Source: Gaeumannomyces sp. JS-464
Lineage: Eukaryota; Ascomycota; Sordariomycetes; Magnaporthales; Magnaporthaceae
Reading direction: 5' to 3'
Assembly: GCA_002197995.1 (NCBI GenBank)
Contig: NGZR01000003.1
Location: forward strand, 1,798,001-1,862,000
Length of the DNA: 64,000 nt
The stretch's first letter is position 1. The number at the start of each line of letters is the position of its first letter. The notes under the pieces are model-generated. The model searched no databases. It was not told the origin of the DNA and saw only the letters and a list, made by a program, of their open reading frames with translations. Below, piece by piece: positions 34,357-46,259 of the stretch. The position numbers were made by a program, and so were the translations under genes.

Positions 34357-36115
34357 CTACTCCTCTTCCTCCTTCTTGATCTTCTCCTCCTCTTCCTTGT
34401 CCTCCTCCTTCACCTTTTTCTTTTTCCTCTCCTCCTCCTCCTCCGCCTCCTCCTCCTCCTCTTTCGCCCTCTTCTGCATCGCGAGCTATATTTGTTTGCT
34501 AGAATCAATACTCCCTCTCGGAAAAGAGACGCGGCCAAGAATACAAAAACAAGAAGAGAATACAAGAATAGGAACCAAACACAAGAATTCCTCGGCTTGC
34601 AGGAAGAGAAAAAGGATAGAGGAATAAGAAATGAATCCTGTTACTTATAAAGATGGCCATTCCCGCCCTCATAGCTTCCTGTACCAGGAGTTAGTACATA
34701 CAACAAGCTGCATGGGAATCATGTCAAAAACTCACATCCCGCTCGACTCGGAGCTCCTCCTCCTCCACAGCAAGGCGCTGTATCGTCATGTTAATTTTGG
34801 CGTATTGGAGACACATATTACTTTGTGGCTGCTTACATTCGATATCTCTTTATATCGCTAATGTCAATGTACGGATCAGCATCAACTCATTTGCTCAATT
34901 TCAGCACCAAAAATGAACATACGCCGATCTCCTCGGTAATGTCCTGTTTATCAGTTAGCTGCCAGGACAAATGTCAAGATTAAGGTGGGAGAACTCACGG
35001 CCATCATGGCCTGATGCTTCTGTTTAAAGACAAACATGTTTAGCCCTAGCCGGCTTGAAATAGCACTGTGACGCTGCTTGGAAATTTACCTCGACCACCG
35101 CGACCATGTCCTATCAAAATGTAAGCATTTGACTCTCGAGCTAGGAAAAAAGGCCTAAGAAGCTGGTTATTTACCTCCAGATCTTTGGTAAGATCCTTGA
35201 AAGAAAATGTAAGTCACTAGGCGCTTGTGCATGGAATCGACCGAGGACTAGGGCATACAGCAATCTTCTGGTCGACCCACTGTCATGCGAGAAATGTTAG
35301 TATGTATCGTGTTTTGGGGTGTATTCGTTAATCTTACATTTTTGTTTCTCTCCTGGAAGCATGGAGGCGTTGCTCCTTTGTTAATCCAAACTCCGGGAGA
35401 CCCAAACAGGAGACGAGGAGGGGAGCGCTGAGTTGGTTACGTTGCGCTTTTGTTTCTGCACGGTTGTGTTAGTAAAGAGCTGTTCGCGTAGCCACAAAAC
35501 TCCACAGAAATGGTTCCTCTTACGTAGAATTTGCTCTGTTACGCAGTTCTTCAGCTACTGTGCCTTGTGATAGCAAAAAGGGGCAGAGGAGTGCAGGGCG
35601 GAATTACGAACCCTGCGAGGCATGTTCTGTGGGCCGAACAAACTCCTTGTCAATGTCGAGGACCAGAAAGAGCAAATGCACTCAGATAGACACCAGTTCC
35701 ATGGATAAAACATACGTCGATGGCCGGTCTGGCAGTCTATAAGCGTGTAGATAGGTTAGCATGCGCTCTGTTGTGATTCTCGGCTGTGCGAATGATATTG
35801 CGCAGGATCCTTGTGTTGGGCTTGGGCTTGTTCTTGGGTCTGGCGTTGCAGGACAAGTCAGAACATGCTGCTGCAATGCGTACAACATTGCCTAGCCTGC
35901 AGGGATCGATCGGTAGGTGGAAGAGCTCAGGGCTGCAGAGAAAAACCAGGGTGGAAGGGGATTCTGAAATCTGGGACAGAGTCTGCGGCCGGGGGAGCGA
36001 GTCTAGGATGCGCGACGTGATTCTTGGATCTGGGGGCGAGTATGAAGCTCAGGAGGGAGCCAGAGGTCGGAGGCATACGTACTTGCTTGGATGCGTGATC
36101 TAGCTCAGGAAGCAT
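34357..36115 (-). CDS. Unidentified coiled-coil protein built from 21-nt, one-heptad exons
   Basis: I do not recognise this protein. Confident exons, in coding order: 35455-35441 (KQKRN), 35352-35338 (ERNKN), 35279-35259 (WVDQKIA), 35195-35175 (DLTKDLE), 35110-35090 (DMVAVVE), 35019-34999 (KHQAMMA), 34943-34923 (DITEEIG), 34857-34837 (RYKEISN), 34777-34736 (14 residues, RLAVEEE/ELRVERD) and 34485-34357 (LAMQKRAKEEEEE, ending in Lys/Glu-rich sequence and a stop). Six are exactly 21 nt and one exactly 42 nt. Introns between them are 55-88 nt, and all are phase 0 with GT/AG ends. Residues 2 and 6 of most exons are hydrophobic, a 3-4 spacing, so each exon is one coiled-coil heptad. Upstream, 35736-35716 (TARPAID, 21 nt), a 12-nt exon ending at 35524 (SKFY) and 36115-36083 (MLPELDHASKQ) are plausible, but the joins are unresolved. 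The N-terminus and start are therefore uncertain. Confidence 0.7.
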
Positions 36116-37157
36116 CGAATTAGCGCTCTCCCGTCTGTATGGATCGAAATAAAATAGGGGTCGGGGTATCGACGCACAAGGCGGAATAGGTTGGCTTGGG
36201 GAAACGTAAGGTTTGTGGCAGGATGGATTTCTAGATCGAATAGTCGCCGTGTCAGCTAAAAGTTCGACCAGAACAAAGCAAACTATCCACTTGGATACAC
36301 ATGAAAGGGCTCCAAAGGTAGCTTGCCAGGGGAGTCGGTGAGCAAGGGGCAGGGCACACGTACGAGGATGGTCTTGGTGGTGCCGAGCAAAAAAAAAGGG
36401 GGAGCGAAAAAGAGAAATCAAATCATCACGGCCGCCTAGAAATAGCAGTCAGACGGGGCACGTCCTTGCCTCAAGCTACGCTGCACACTTGCTTCCAACG
36501 CACCTTCCCGCACACGTTAAACCTCGCCGTACCCACAAACACCTGAAACCAGTCCACCAGGAATACTTTGGTGTGGACTCGATCCAGGCGCCTGGTGGCG
36601 AGGGCGTAGCCGGGCAGCCAAAAAAAAAGCCCCTACTCCTCCATCACCTGTGTTCTTCTGCCTCTGGTATAAGGCCGGTGCCGTAACCTCAGCTCCTTGT
36701 GATAGCTGAGGTGGGTGCTAGGTACCAGTTTACTCCAGTCGAAACCGCAGCTCGAATCACGGCACAGCCACTTCCTGCATGTGCTATCAGTCGTACCAAC
36801 ATTCGGCGACGACGGCGATACCAACAGCGCACCTAGGTGGCATGCAACTAGGTAGGTACGTGGGTGGTACTCACATCACCTCCCTCGGGGCTGTCCGCCC
36901 TAGCTCACATCATCACCTTTTTGGAATTACTTTGGAAGTTTCATTCCCTGTTTCCCCCAGGCTATTTCTTTTTTCTTTCTCGACTTCCCCTTGGCATCTT
37001 GTCCAAGTGGCTGTCAGTTATGAATCCATCTCCATGTTACACCCAGCTGATGTGGCCAATGGACGGCCGGCTGGTTCTCGACCCCTGCTCAACTGATAGG
37101 TCCATAAGTGGCCAACTATCGCGGCCAAAAACACCAAACACTCCCATTGTCGACTAC
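36116..37157. other. Intergenic, divergent region
   Basis: This lies upstream of both the microexon gene (-) and the 2EXR gene (+). An open frame continues upstream of the MLPELDHASKQ exon (DPYRRESANS), so the microexon gene may start further left than marked. Dispersed CCTAGG/TAGGTAGGTA motif copies occur at about 36831-36860. Confidence 0.45.
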
Positions 37158-37193
37158 ATGACCAAACAACCGGAACCGAATCGTACATCTGCC

Positions 37194-38080
37194 ATGGAAT
37201 CCGCATCTATTCCCAACACCGTATTTCACCCTTCCCCCAGGCTACCATGCGAGCTCCGTGAACAGATTTGGCGCATGGCGTTACCTGAAGCTTTCACCCC
37301 ATCGCTGTTCCCCCACGTCAAGCGCTCCTGGGTTCGCGGCGCAATCTCGCCGTCCGACGAGGCCTACTACCACCCGGACCCGGATGCGAATTGGACCACT
37401 GAATTCACCACTCGTCTCTGCAAGGATATTACCGTCGAAACACCGCTTCTGAATGCCTGCCTCGAGGCTCGCCGTATTTCCCTCGCATGGGCTCGCGGCA
37501 GCGGTATGAAGCTGGAGCCTCGGCCCCTGGGGAGCCGCGGCCTCGGCGGATCACTCCAGCCCCCGCCTTGGTGCGTCCCGTCGACCAGCTCGTCGATGCG
37601 CTCTACATCCCCACCATAAAGGTACTCATCGACGTCGTTCACGCGGCCTGGGATCCCTGGTACGAACCCGCCGAGGAGGACGGGCAAGACAGGAGTTATC
37701 ACATCGTTTCCCAGCTCAAGGCGATCGCCATACCCCACGGTCTCTTTAAAGATGAGGGCAAGACGATCATTGTCGAAATCGATCCCGCTCACTCGTTCGT
37801 GGACATTGTGTACGTGGTTCTGGATCCGCAGCCGTCCAGCGTCGAGTCCAGAACCTGGGAGCTGAAGAATCACGCATTCTACGGATCTCGCTCCTTTACC
37901 TGGGATGACGACCGCCGCGTTTTCTCTTATTCTGGACGTGGCCGGGGGGAAGCAGGGAAGCTGTATGATGTGGTCCGCAGTGTCGCCGAAAAGCTCGACG
38001 TTGATCATGAGTTTCGACTTAGCATCCATTCTCCCCTGGGCTTTGAATTGCGCCTGGTACATGCCATCCAGCGGGTTTAG
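37194..38080 (+). CDS. 2EXR-domain protein
   Basis: The protein begins MESASIPNTVFHPSPRLPCELREQIWRMALP, the signature of the 2EXR domain, a family greatly expanded in filamentous ascomycetes with no established function. The next in-frame upstream ATG (37158) is also possible. Then come LNACLEARRISLAWARG, another family landmark, LVRPVDQLVDALYIP, and a C-terminal alpha/beta region without known motifs. A single base is missing near 37503, where the frame moves between ARGSG and YEAGASAPGEP. With it restored in length, the gene encodes 295 residues. No introns are evident. Confidence 0.82.
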
Positions 38081-38951
38081 TAATAGGCTTTCCCGGCGTC
38101 TTATTGTATGGCGCCTTTTTATTCGTATGTTCGCCAATCCCGCATTGTAGTGGTCATCGCCAGGTGCCAGCCTCCTGGAGGAATACAAAGGTGTTGCCTT
38201 GTGTACTCTGTTATCACATAAACCGTGGCAATCAATAGGCAGGCAGCAACCACCGTTGGTGCAATAAATCCCTTGGCTAGCCAAATATCACGCCAGCAAC
38301 CAAGGGCATCCAGTGCTCCATCCTCCCACCACATACACGGTATCCATCACAGCCACAACCATGTCAATCTTGCCAGGCCTCCTGAAAAGCCTCTTCCACC
38401 CTCTCGAAGGTGTTCTTCCTCCAGCCGCCAGGGAGCGGGCCGGGCTCTGGCCAGCTGGGGCTTCAGCATCCATAGAACCGCCTACGACCGAGCAATCGGG
38501 CCAACACTGGCTAGCCCTCCTGGACGACACCTGGGCTGAGGCCAAGCAAAGCATCAGGTTGGAACCCTTTGGGCGCATAGATGCGCCGCGACTTCGAGTC
38601 GCGTTCCAAGGTAAAACCTTTAATTGCTCAATTAGCTTGCAACATTTACTGACTTTAAAATGATAGAGCGCAAAGGAGGCGGAGGCGGCGACGGCGACGA
38701 GGGCGATGGCCCTAAAAACTGGGTAAAGAGGTATATATCCCTGTTATTTTTGTAATTCGTCGGGCAAACTGCCGTTTGAATATAACGACGAATGCGATAG
38801 GGGGAAGGAACAGTAACAGGAACAGGGGCAGGAGCGGAACTGGAAAGGGGGAAAAGGTCAACTCCGATGCTAAAAGGTATTAAAAACCGGGAAATAGGTT
38901 CCAAAAGGAATAAATTACTGTATTAACGACAGACTTCTCAAGTTAACGTCT
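38081..38951. other. Intergenic between convergent genes
   Basis: The 3' flanks of the 2EXR gene and the mannosidase meet here. A plus-strand frame at 38313-38663 (GLLKSLFHPLEG...) has an ATG and mixed composition but no recognisable domain. I do not support it as a gene. Confidence 0.45.
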
Positions 38952-40791
38952 TCAAACATCCGGTCTCCTCAGCGGATGCGCCTCCGTGTTAAGCACCCAC
39001 TCGTCGAGACTAAGGACATCAAACTCGGAAAAGACGAGGAAAAAGTACTTCAGCGTCTCAGCCAGCCAGAAAGACTCCATGCTGTCCATCTTGTGCGGAT
39101 CCCCGCGCGTGATATCGTCCAGGCTCGCCGCGGCGATGGCCGTGCGTGTGTGCTTCTCAATGGCAGTAAACATGTCCCAGGCCTTATCCATCCAGACCGG
39201 ATCCCCCGTAAGGCGGTACATGATGAATATGGACTCGATGGCCTCGGGCCGCAGGATGTACTTGCGGTCGTCGATGTCGGTCATGCCAGGCACGAGCCGC
39301 TTTTTGCGTATGTGCTGGGACACCATCTCCTCCAAGCCCGGATCGTTCTTTTTAATCGACAGCCGCTCCGCAACGGCCGCGTGCCACTTGTCCACGGACC
39401 AGGCGCAGGCGTCGCCATCGTCATTGCTGTTACCTTTCACGCCGATGCCGCAGGGCAGGAACGAAAAAACCTCAGGCCCGATGCCCGACGCGGTGGAGCG
39501 GTACGTCCAGACGCAGGCCTCGGTCAGCGCCAGCGCCGTCTCGAGGTCCGCGCTGCGCGAGGGGAAGATCCTCGACGCGATCCCGACCATGCCGCCAGCG
39601 AAGCACGTCAGGTGCTGGCCGCGGGCGTTGTACGTGACCTCGCGCTGCTGGCGGGAGCCGCCAAAGCCGCCGGAAACGTAGGCGTCGCCCGACACGACGA
39701 GCTTCTCGTTGCGCTCGTTGAGCACGCGGGCAGAGGGTCCTCCGCAACCGCTATGAACCCCTCGTACAGGCGGCCGGCTGGTCCAGCGCGCCGCCCAGCA
39801 GCAGGTGCTGCTTGGGGAAGTACTCGTACAGCGAGTCGGACATGCCGCCGAGCGTGAAGGTGCGGTCGAGGTCGAACTTGAGGCTGGCCGCGTTGACCAT
39901 GACGGGCCACATGCCGGGCAGCCGCGTGCGCTGCTGACCGCGCTCGAAGGCGTCGGCGATGCGCTGCACGGCGTCGTAGTAGCGCGCGTCGCCCGTCAGC
40001 TGCGACAGCTTGGTGAACTCGAGGCTGAGCGACCCCATCTCGGAAACGAGCACGGCGGTCGGCGCCGTCTGTGCCTTCCCGGAGGCGTAGGCGCGCCAGT
40101 CCCAGCGGGCGACGGGCATGCGGTTCGGCGTGTCGAAGGCGCACAGGAGCAGCTCGGCGACCTCGACGGCCTTGTCCAGCAGCAGGTGGTGCTTCTTCCC
40201 GCTGAGCTCGAACGCACCCAGAAACCCGCCCAGGTAGCGGATGGTGGTCTCGAAGACGTTGATTTCGCGCGCGTTGGGGCGGGAAAAGTCGATCTTGGCC
40301 ACGGCGGCCACGGCGCGCTCAAAGTCGCCCTTCATGCCTATGAGCCACAGCGAGTCCAGCGAGTCGACCAGCGTGGCGGCCCAGCCGCCGAAGGGGTCGT
40401 GCGGCCCGCCGCTGATGGGCAGGACCTCGTCGTGCAGCCACGCGTATTTCTTGTACCCGGCCCAGCTGTGTTCGAAGCTCTCCCTGACGGCGGCGAGCCG
40501 CGACAGGCGCAGCTTCCTGGCCGCGTCGTCCTCCTGCGGCGGCGACTTTTGGATGCGCGGGATGGACGGGGCCGGGGTCGGGATCGGGGGCAGGGAGTAG
40601 AGCGACGTCACGGGGTACCGGTCCGGCAGCTTGGACCAGCGGTCCGAGCCGGCGGCGCTCTCTGGCGCCGTCTGGAGGGCGGTGGGACTTTTACCATCCT
40701 CATCGCCGAGCAGCAAGAACCAGCAGACCACAATCCAGAGGCCGACGACGACCAGCAGAGGCCGCCATCGCCTGAGCGGGCCCACAGGCAT
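38952..40791 (-). CDS. GH47 alpha-1,2-mannosidase (class I)
   Basis: Class I mannosidases trim mannose from N-glycans in the ER or Golgi. The protein (about 613 residues) starts with a short cytoplasmic tail and one signal anchor (LLVVVGLWIVVCWFLLLG), so it is a type II membrane protein. The catalytic barrel begins RESFEHSWAGYKKYAW and includes LVDSLDSLWLIGM, FETTIRYLGGFLGA, SEMGSLSLEFTKL, LRPEAIESIFIMYRLTGD and SMESFWLAETLKYFFLVF, with the end at VLNTEAHPLRR. The acidic residues of these motifs are the usual catalytic and calcium-contacting positions. Two one-base deletions, near 39773 and 39737, break the segment between LLGGALDQP and RVLNERNEKLVVSG. No introns are seen. Subtype (ER or Golgi) is not settled. 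Confidence 0.92.
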
Positions 40792-42304
40792 AGCCGCGTG
40801 TATAGCCTACACCACCCAGGGGGTTGGGAGGATTTTGGGATTCGGTTTTGCTCGTCGCAACAGTCGATTGGGTTGTTTCGGCAAAGGTGTGCCAGTCTCA
40901 GGCGAGCTCCCTGCGTTTTCCGCTGCAGGGATTAGTTTACGTGTGCCTCGTCCATTTGCCAATTCATCTCACAGCGCTCAACATTGCGACCGGTCCGTCC
41001 CGACTCAGTGAAACTGGGACGATTGCAAAACAAGAAAAGATCAAGTATATAAAAAGAAGCACGATCAAATAAAGCGATGCAAGATATCCCAAGAATCTCA
41101 AACTTTCAGGCAATGAATGCTATGCCAAGTTTGGCGCGGGGGTGCGTGGGCGCTCAGCTCAATTGGTTGGAGGCGGGGGGTGTCAGAGCTGTGGTGGAGC
41201 GGGGCGTCCGTCCCGCTCTCGGTCATCACGGGATCTAGGCGGAAAGCATCCCTGGCTACAACATCACCATCATGATCCATTTTCTTGGCCCCAAGAGAAG
41301 AATTAGACTCCTGTCAGACAGCGGCTATTGTGCCACCCTCCAATACCCGTAGGGCTGAAAAGGCTGGGGTATGATCACCATGACAAGAAGGAGAATGCAT
41401 GGGCGGGCAAGGGCAGGCACATGGAGCCAAAAGGGTCCCGTCGCGGGCGCTAGGGAGCACAGCCACCCTCGGTCCTGCAACCGTTCCCTCGGGTCTGACT
41501 GTCCCCGACCCCAGAATGGCCTTTCATGGGTTGGCAAGTTTGACATGCAGCCCATTCTGGTCATCCCCTCCCTTGACCCAGCCAGGCAGGGCCAAGGACT
41601 AAAGAGGTAGGTAAGGTAACGATGAGTCCGGACCGATGGCCAGATCCGAAGGGGTATCTACGGCTGAGCTTAAAAACGACGGCCTTGCCACTTGTATTTC
41701 AATCCCCTCATAAGACGAACACCTTCCTTAATTGACAGGTGCTCGGGCGCCATCGGGCCCAGCCTATCACTGTCAACTTCCATCATCCATTATGTGAATC
41801 CCGGTGGTGAGTCGGGCAGCAAGAATATCCAATTCCAGTGTTTGTCCTCCTTTGCCTCCCCAGATCCCCGTTCCTCACAGACTGGGGCGTCATCGAATCA
41901 GCTTCATGTCGCTGGCAGAAAAGGGCAATCCCATTACACACAACTGCGCCGTCTAGCGTGTTGCGCTGCGAAACCTGGCCCTCGGAGGCCGTCCCCGGAA
42001 CGCACGGGGAATTCCTTAAGCCCCGTAGATATCTTAACCGCAAGAAATAAAGGAAGAAAAGGGTTGAAATTGAAGAAACAAAGTAGGACATGTTTCCCAT
42101 GACATAGCCATCCTCCCTGCGGTCGCTCCGTTGGAAAGAATCCCGTCGAATGTCCTCGAGTGAAAGAAAAACCCAGGTATGGAACGTCTGCGTCCCGTCG
42201 TCGCACCGTCCGAATTCACTCAATCAACAAAACGAAGAACCAGGAAGCATTTTTCTCCATAAAGACGTGCCATGAAAAAAAAGTATCTTGGGAATTGTCG
42301 GCCA
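40792..42304. other. Intergenic, mannosidase promoter and calmodulin 3' flank
   Basis: A GCTCAGCTCAATTGGTTGGAG stretch near 41151-41171 resembles a tRNA D-arm, but no acceptor stem or B box follows. Short frames on both strands lack support. The segment next to calmodulin (42040-42300) is A-rich and probably its 3' untranslated region. Confidence 0.5.
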
Positions 42305-43423
<1,119 letters not shown>

Positions 43424-44544
43424 GATGGATAACGACGCTGGTTAGAGGCAGTTGAATGTGGCGGGAGCAAGTTTGTGTGTGTTGAGTTGAGGCTCGAGAG
43501 ACAGCGGAAACGAGAGGGAGGCGTGTTGTGGAGAATCGGCAAATTCGACTCGTGGTGTGTCGGGCCTTTGAGGATTGCAGGTGTAGGTTCGGGCAGTCCC
43601 CTCAGGCAGAGGCAGTTAGGGAATGGAGGGGATGGTCGGTGGATGGGTAGGAGCGTCCACAGTCACAGTCACAGTCGCTCTTGTTATTGGGACCGGAGGG
43701 ATGGGCGGGACCAGACCCCTCGATCCACCCAACTCCCTCCTAAGACCTTTTCCACTTGGGCTGGCGAGACGCCTTGTCTCGCCCCCTGGCTTTCAGCGTG
43801 GCTGCCTGCAACCTAACACACACCCAGGCAGACACCCTCACACACGCTCACGCTCGCACGCAATTCATTGTTTGCAGAGAGCAACTGACCGCCGCATGCC
43901 CGCATCAGAGCCCAGGCCGCGCAGCCTATTGAACCGCCCAATCAGCCAACCCCCACCCCGCCAGTTGAGCCGGATCCTGGCGCCTCCTTTCAATGTGGGC
44001 TGCACTTTGCGGGACAGAAGAAAGGGGGCGAGTGGAGGGGTCCCAGAGCCAGATCTCCACTGTCATGGGCAAACGGATCACGTAATCGGCTGGACCTGCA
44101 ATGGTGATTACGTAGGGGGAAGTGACATGGACTCGTGGACTGGAAGGCACAGTCCTCTCCCGCCGCGCTGGTCTCTGGGTGGAGCATGCCCGGACCTCCT
44201 GCGGGTCCACATGCTGCCAGTCGGTTTTGGGTGCAGCTCAGCCTCATCAGACAGACGGCAGAGGCACATGCGGCAGGTCCCTCGCATCTGTCCAGTTCAG
44301 CAGGCTCAGATGTCATCGCGTAAATTGCATGGTTCCGAACAACGCCTTTTTTTTTTCCCCTCTTTGTTTTCCCTGTCCGGCGAGCGTTGCCCGTGAAACC
44401 TGCCGCCGGCCCAATGAAATGATTACACCTCTGGAAATGGGCCATATTTGCTTCTCATAGATCAACCCGAATTCTCCACGCGCAATCCTCGCGGGCTCCG
44501 AAAGTGCCGCCGCCGACTTCCGCTCCCATCCGGCGGCGTCCGCC
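43424..44544. promoter_or_regulatory. Divergent promoter of calmodulin and TLG2
   Basis: Both neighbouring genes start here in opposite directions. A T-run at 44347-44357 precedes a pyrimidine-rich segment upstream of TLG2. Frames on the plus strand (43475-44460) are unsupported. No particular operator can be named. Confidence 0.45.
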
Positions 44545-45844
44545 ATGTGGCGAGATCGCACAAACCTGTAAGCTACCCTGTCCAGGAGCCCACCCAGCGT
44601 ACCCTCGCGCCGTCACACGCATTGCGCCCGGCTCTCCGTCTGCTGACATGGCGTCACCCCGTCGCATCGCAAAAGATACATATCCTACCGGTCGTCGTAT
44701 GCACACCACCCGGCCAAGCGAACGCGGTATGGAGACCACGCGGCGACATCGACGGGTGCGGACCGCCCCGGCGGCGGCACCGGCACCAGCAGCAGCCTCC
44801 TCTTCTCGGCCGACGAGGACCGGCGCGGCCTACTGTCGTCGGGCGCGTACGACACCAACGACGATGGCGACGCCGTGATCGAGATGGACCTGCTGCCGCC
44901 ACGCTGGGCCGACGTCGGCGACGAGGTCTCGGACCTGCTGGCCGACATCGCGCAAAAGGGCCAGAAGCTCGACCGCCTGCACCAGAAGCACGTGCTCCCC
45001 GGCTTCAACGACGAGGAGGCCAAGAAGGCCGAGGAGAGCGAGATCGAGCGCCTGACCCAGCAGATCACCAGGGGCTTCCACGAGTGCCACAAGTGCATCC
45101 AGAGGGTCGACCGCATGGTCAAGGACTCGCGCCAGTCGCCCAACGGCATGAGCAGGGCCGAGGAGACCATGGCCAAGAACATACAGGTCTCGCTGGCCGC
45201 CAGGGTCCAGGAGGCGAGCGCCGGCTTCAGGAAGAAGCAGAGCGCATATCTGAAAAGTGAGCAGCCTTGTCTCTTTCGTCCTCATCCGCTCGACGCAGTG
45301 CTGACGTATGTTGTGCCAAACTACAGAACTAAAGGGCATGGGTGGCGGCACCATGAGCCCCGCCGGGGACAGGTCGTCGACCCCCCTGGCCGGGGGCTCC
45401 TCGTCGGTAGCGTACATGGAGCCGTCGCTCCTTGAGTCGGACGCGGACCGGTCCTTCTCGCAGTCGACGCTGCAGGCGACGACGCACCAGAAGCTACTGC
45501 AGTCCAACGACGCCGCCATCCTGCAGCGCGAGCGCGAGATCGACCAGATCGCGCAGGGCATCATCGACCTCTCGGACCTGTTCCGCGACCTGCAGACCAT
45601 GGTCATCGACCAGGGCACCATGCTCGACCGCATAGACTACAACGTCGAGCGCATGGCCACCGACGTGAAGGCAGCCGAGAAGGAGCTGGTCGTCGCGTCG
45701 GGCTACCAGAAGAAGACGACAAAGAGGAAGATCATGCTGCTGCTCGTGCTCATCATCGCCGGCGTCATCATCCTGCTCATCATCAAGCCCAAGAAAGGGC
45801 AGGCACCCGCTGCGCCGGAGCCGGAGCCGATGGAGCAATCATGA
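44545..45844 (+). CDS. TLG2: t-SNARE Tlg2 (syntaxin-16 type)
   Basis: Tlg2 is the Qa-SNARE for fusion of endosome-derived vesicles with the trans-Golgi network and works with the Sec1-type protein Vps45. Exons: 44545-44567, 44676-45256 and 45327-45844, giving 373 residues. The N-terminal peptide MWRDRTNLYISYRSSYAHH is the conserved Vps45-binding start, and it is produced only by splicing a 23-nt first exon. The Habc region follows, with LPPRWADVGDEVSDLLADI and QRVDRMVKD. The SNARE helix (about residues 265-320) contains EREIDQIAQGIIDLSDLFRDLQTMVIDQG with its central Gln, then a basic stretch and a C-terminal membrane anchor rich in Leu/Ile/Val. No frame errors were found. Confidence 0.95.
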
Positions 45845-46259
45845 CATCCATGTTATATCATCACATCACGTCCGGGGGGAGGGAACTCAATTAAGGCGTT
45901 CAAGGGGAATGTAAGATACCTGCCATTATTATTTCTTTCTGTCCTTTCGTGAAGGGCCCCTGGTGCAAAAGGGTTTTTTTTTGTCACAATCATTACGGCT
46001 ACATATAACCTGTGAGACCAGTCTCGTGTCACATTTTGGCTTGTAATTCAACGGGGTTGTATGTTGCAATCTGATTTGGACGTGCGGATCAATTTTTCAC
46101 TGTTCTTGCTCGAACACCATTTACACATTCTAGATATTGTAGATATTGCTTTCTAGTTTATATACATAAGCCTCATCTATGCGCGTCTAGTTGCGTCGTC
46201 ACACAAAATCACCAACGGGCGAGTCGACCAGACAACCCAGGACATTTATAGTACATGTA
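45845..46259. other. Intergenic between convergent genes
   Basis: AT-rich 3' flanking DNA lies between TLG2 and the PPR-like gene. No coding potential was seen. ATATATAC-type patches near 46158-46167 may belong to 3'-end signals. Confidence 0.6.

Noticed and set aside
34327..34650. Leu/Phe-rich plus-strand frame that looks like a membrane protein
   Set aside because: It is the antisense reading of the Glu/Lys-rich last exon of the heptad gene.
39805..40935. 376-codon plus-strand frame opposite the mannosidase
   Set aside because: It is a GC-bias shadow; all conserved motifs are on the minus strand.
41151..41230. tRNA-like D-arm sequence
   Set aside because: The stretch resembles an A box, but there is no matching acceptor stem, anticodon arm or GGTTCGA-type B box at the right distance.
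43475..44460. Plus-strand gene between calmodulin and TLG2
   Set aside because: Overlapping frames in all three phases, low-complexity VTVTVA-like repeats and no splice pattern suggest promoter DNA.
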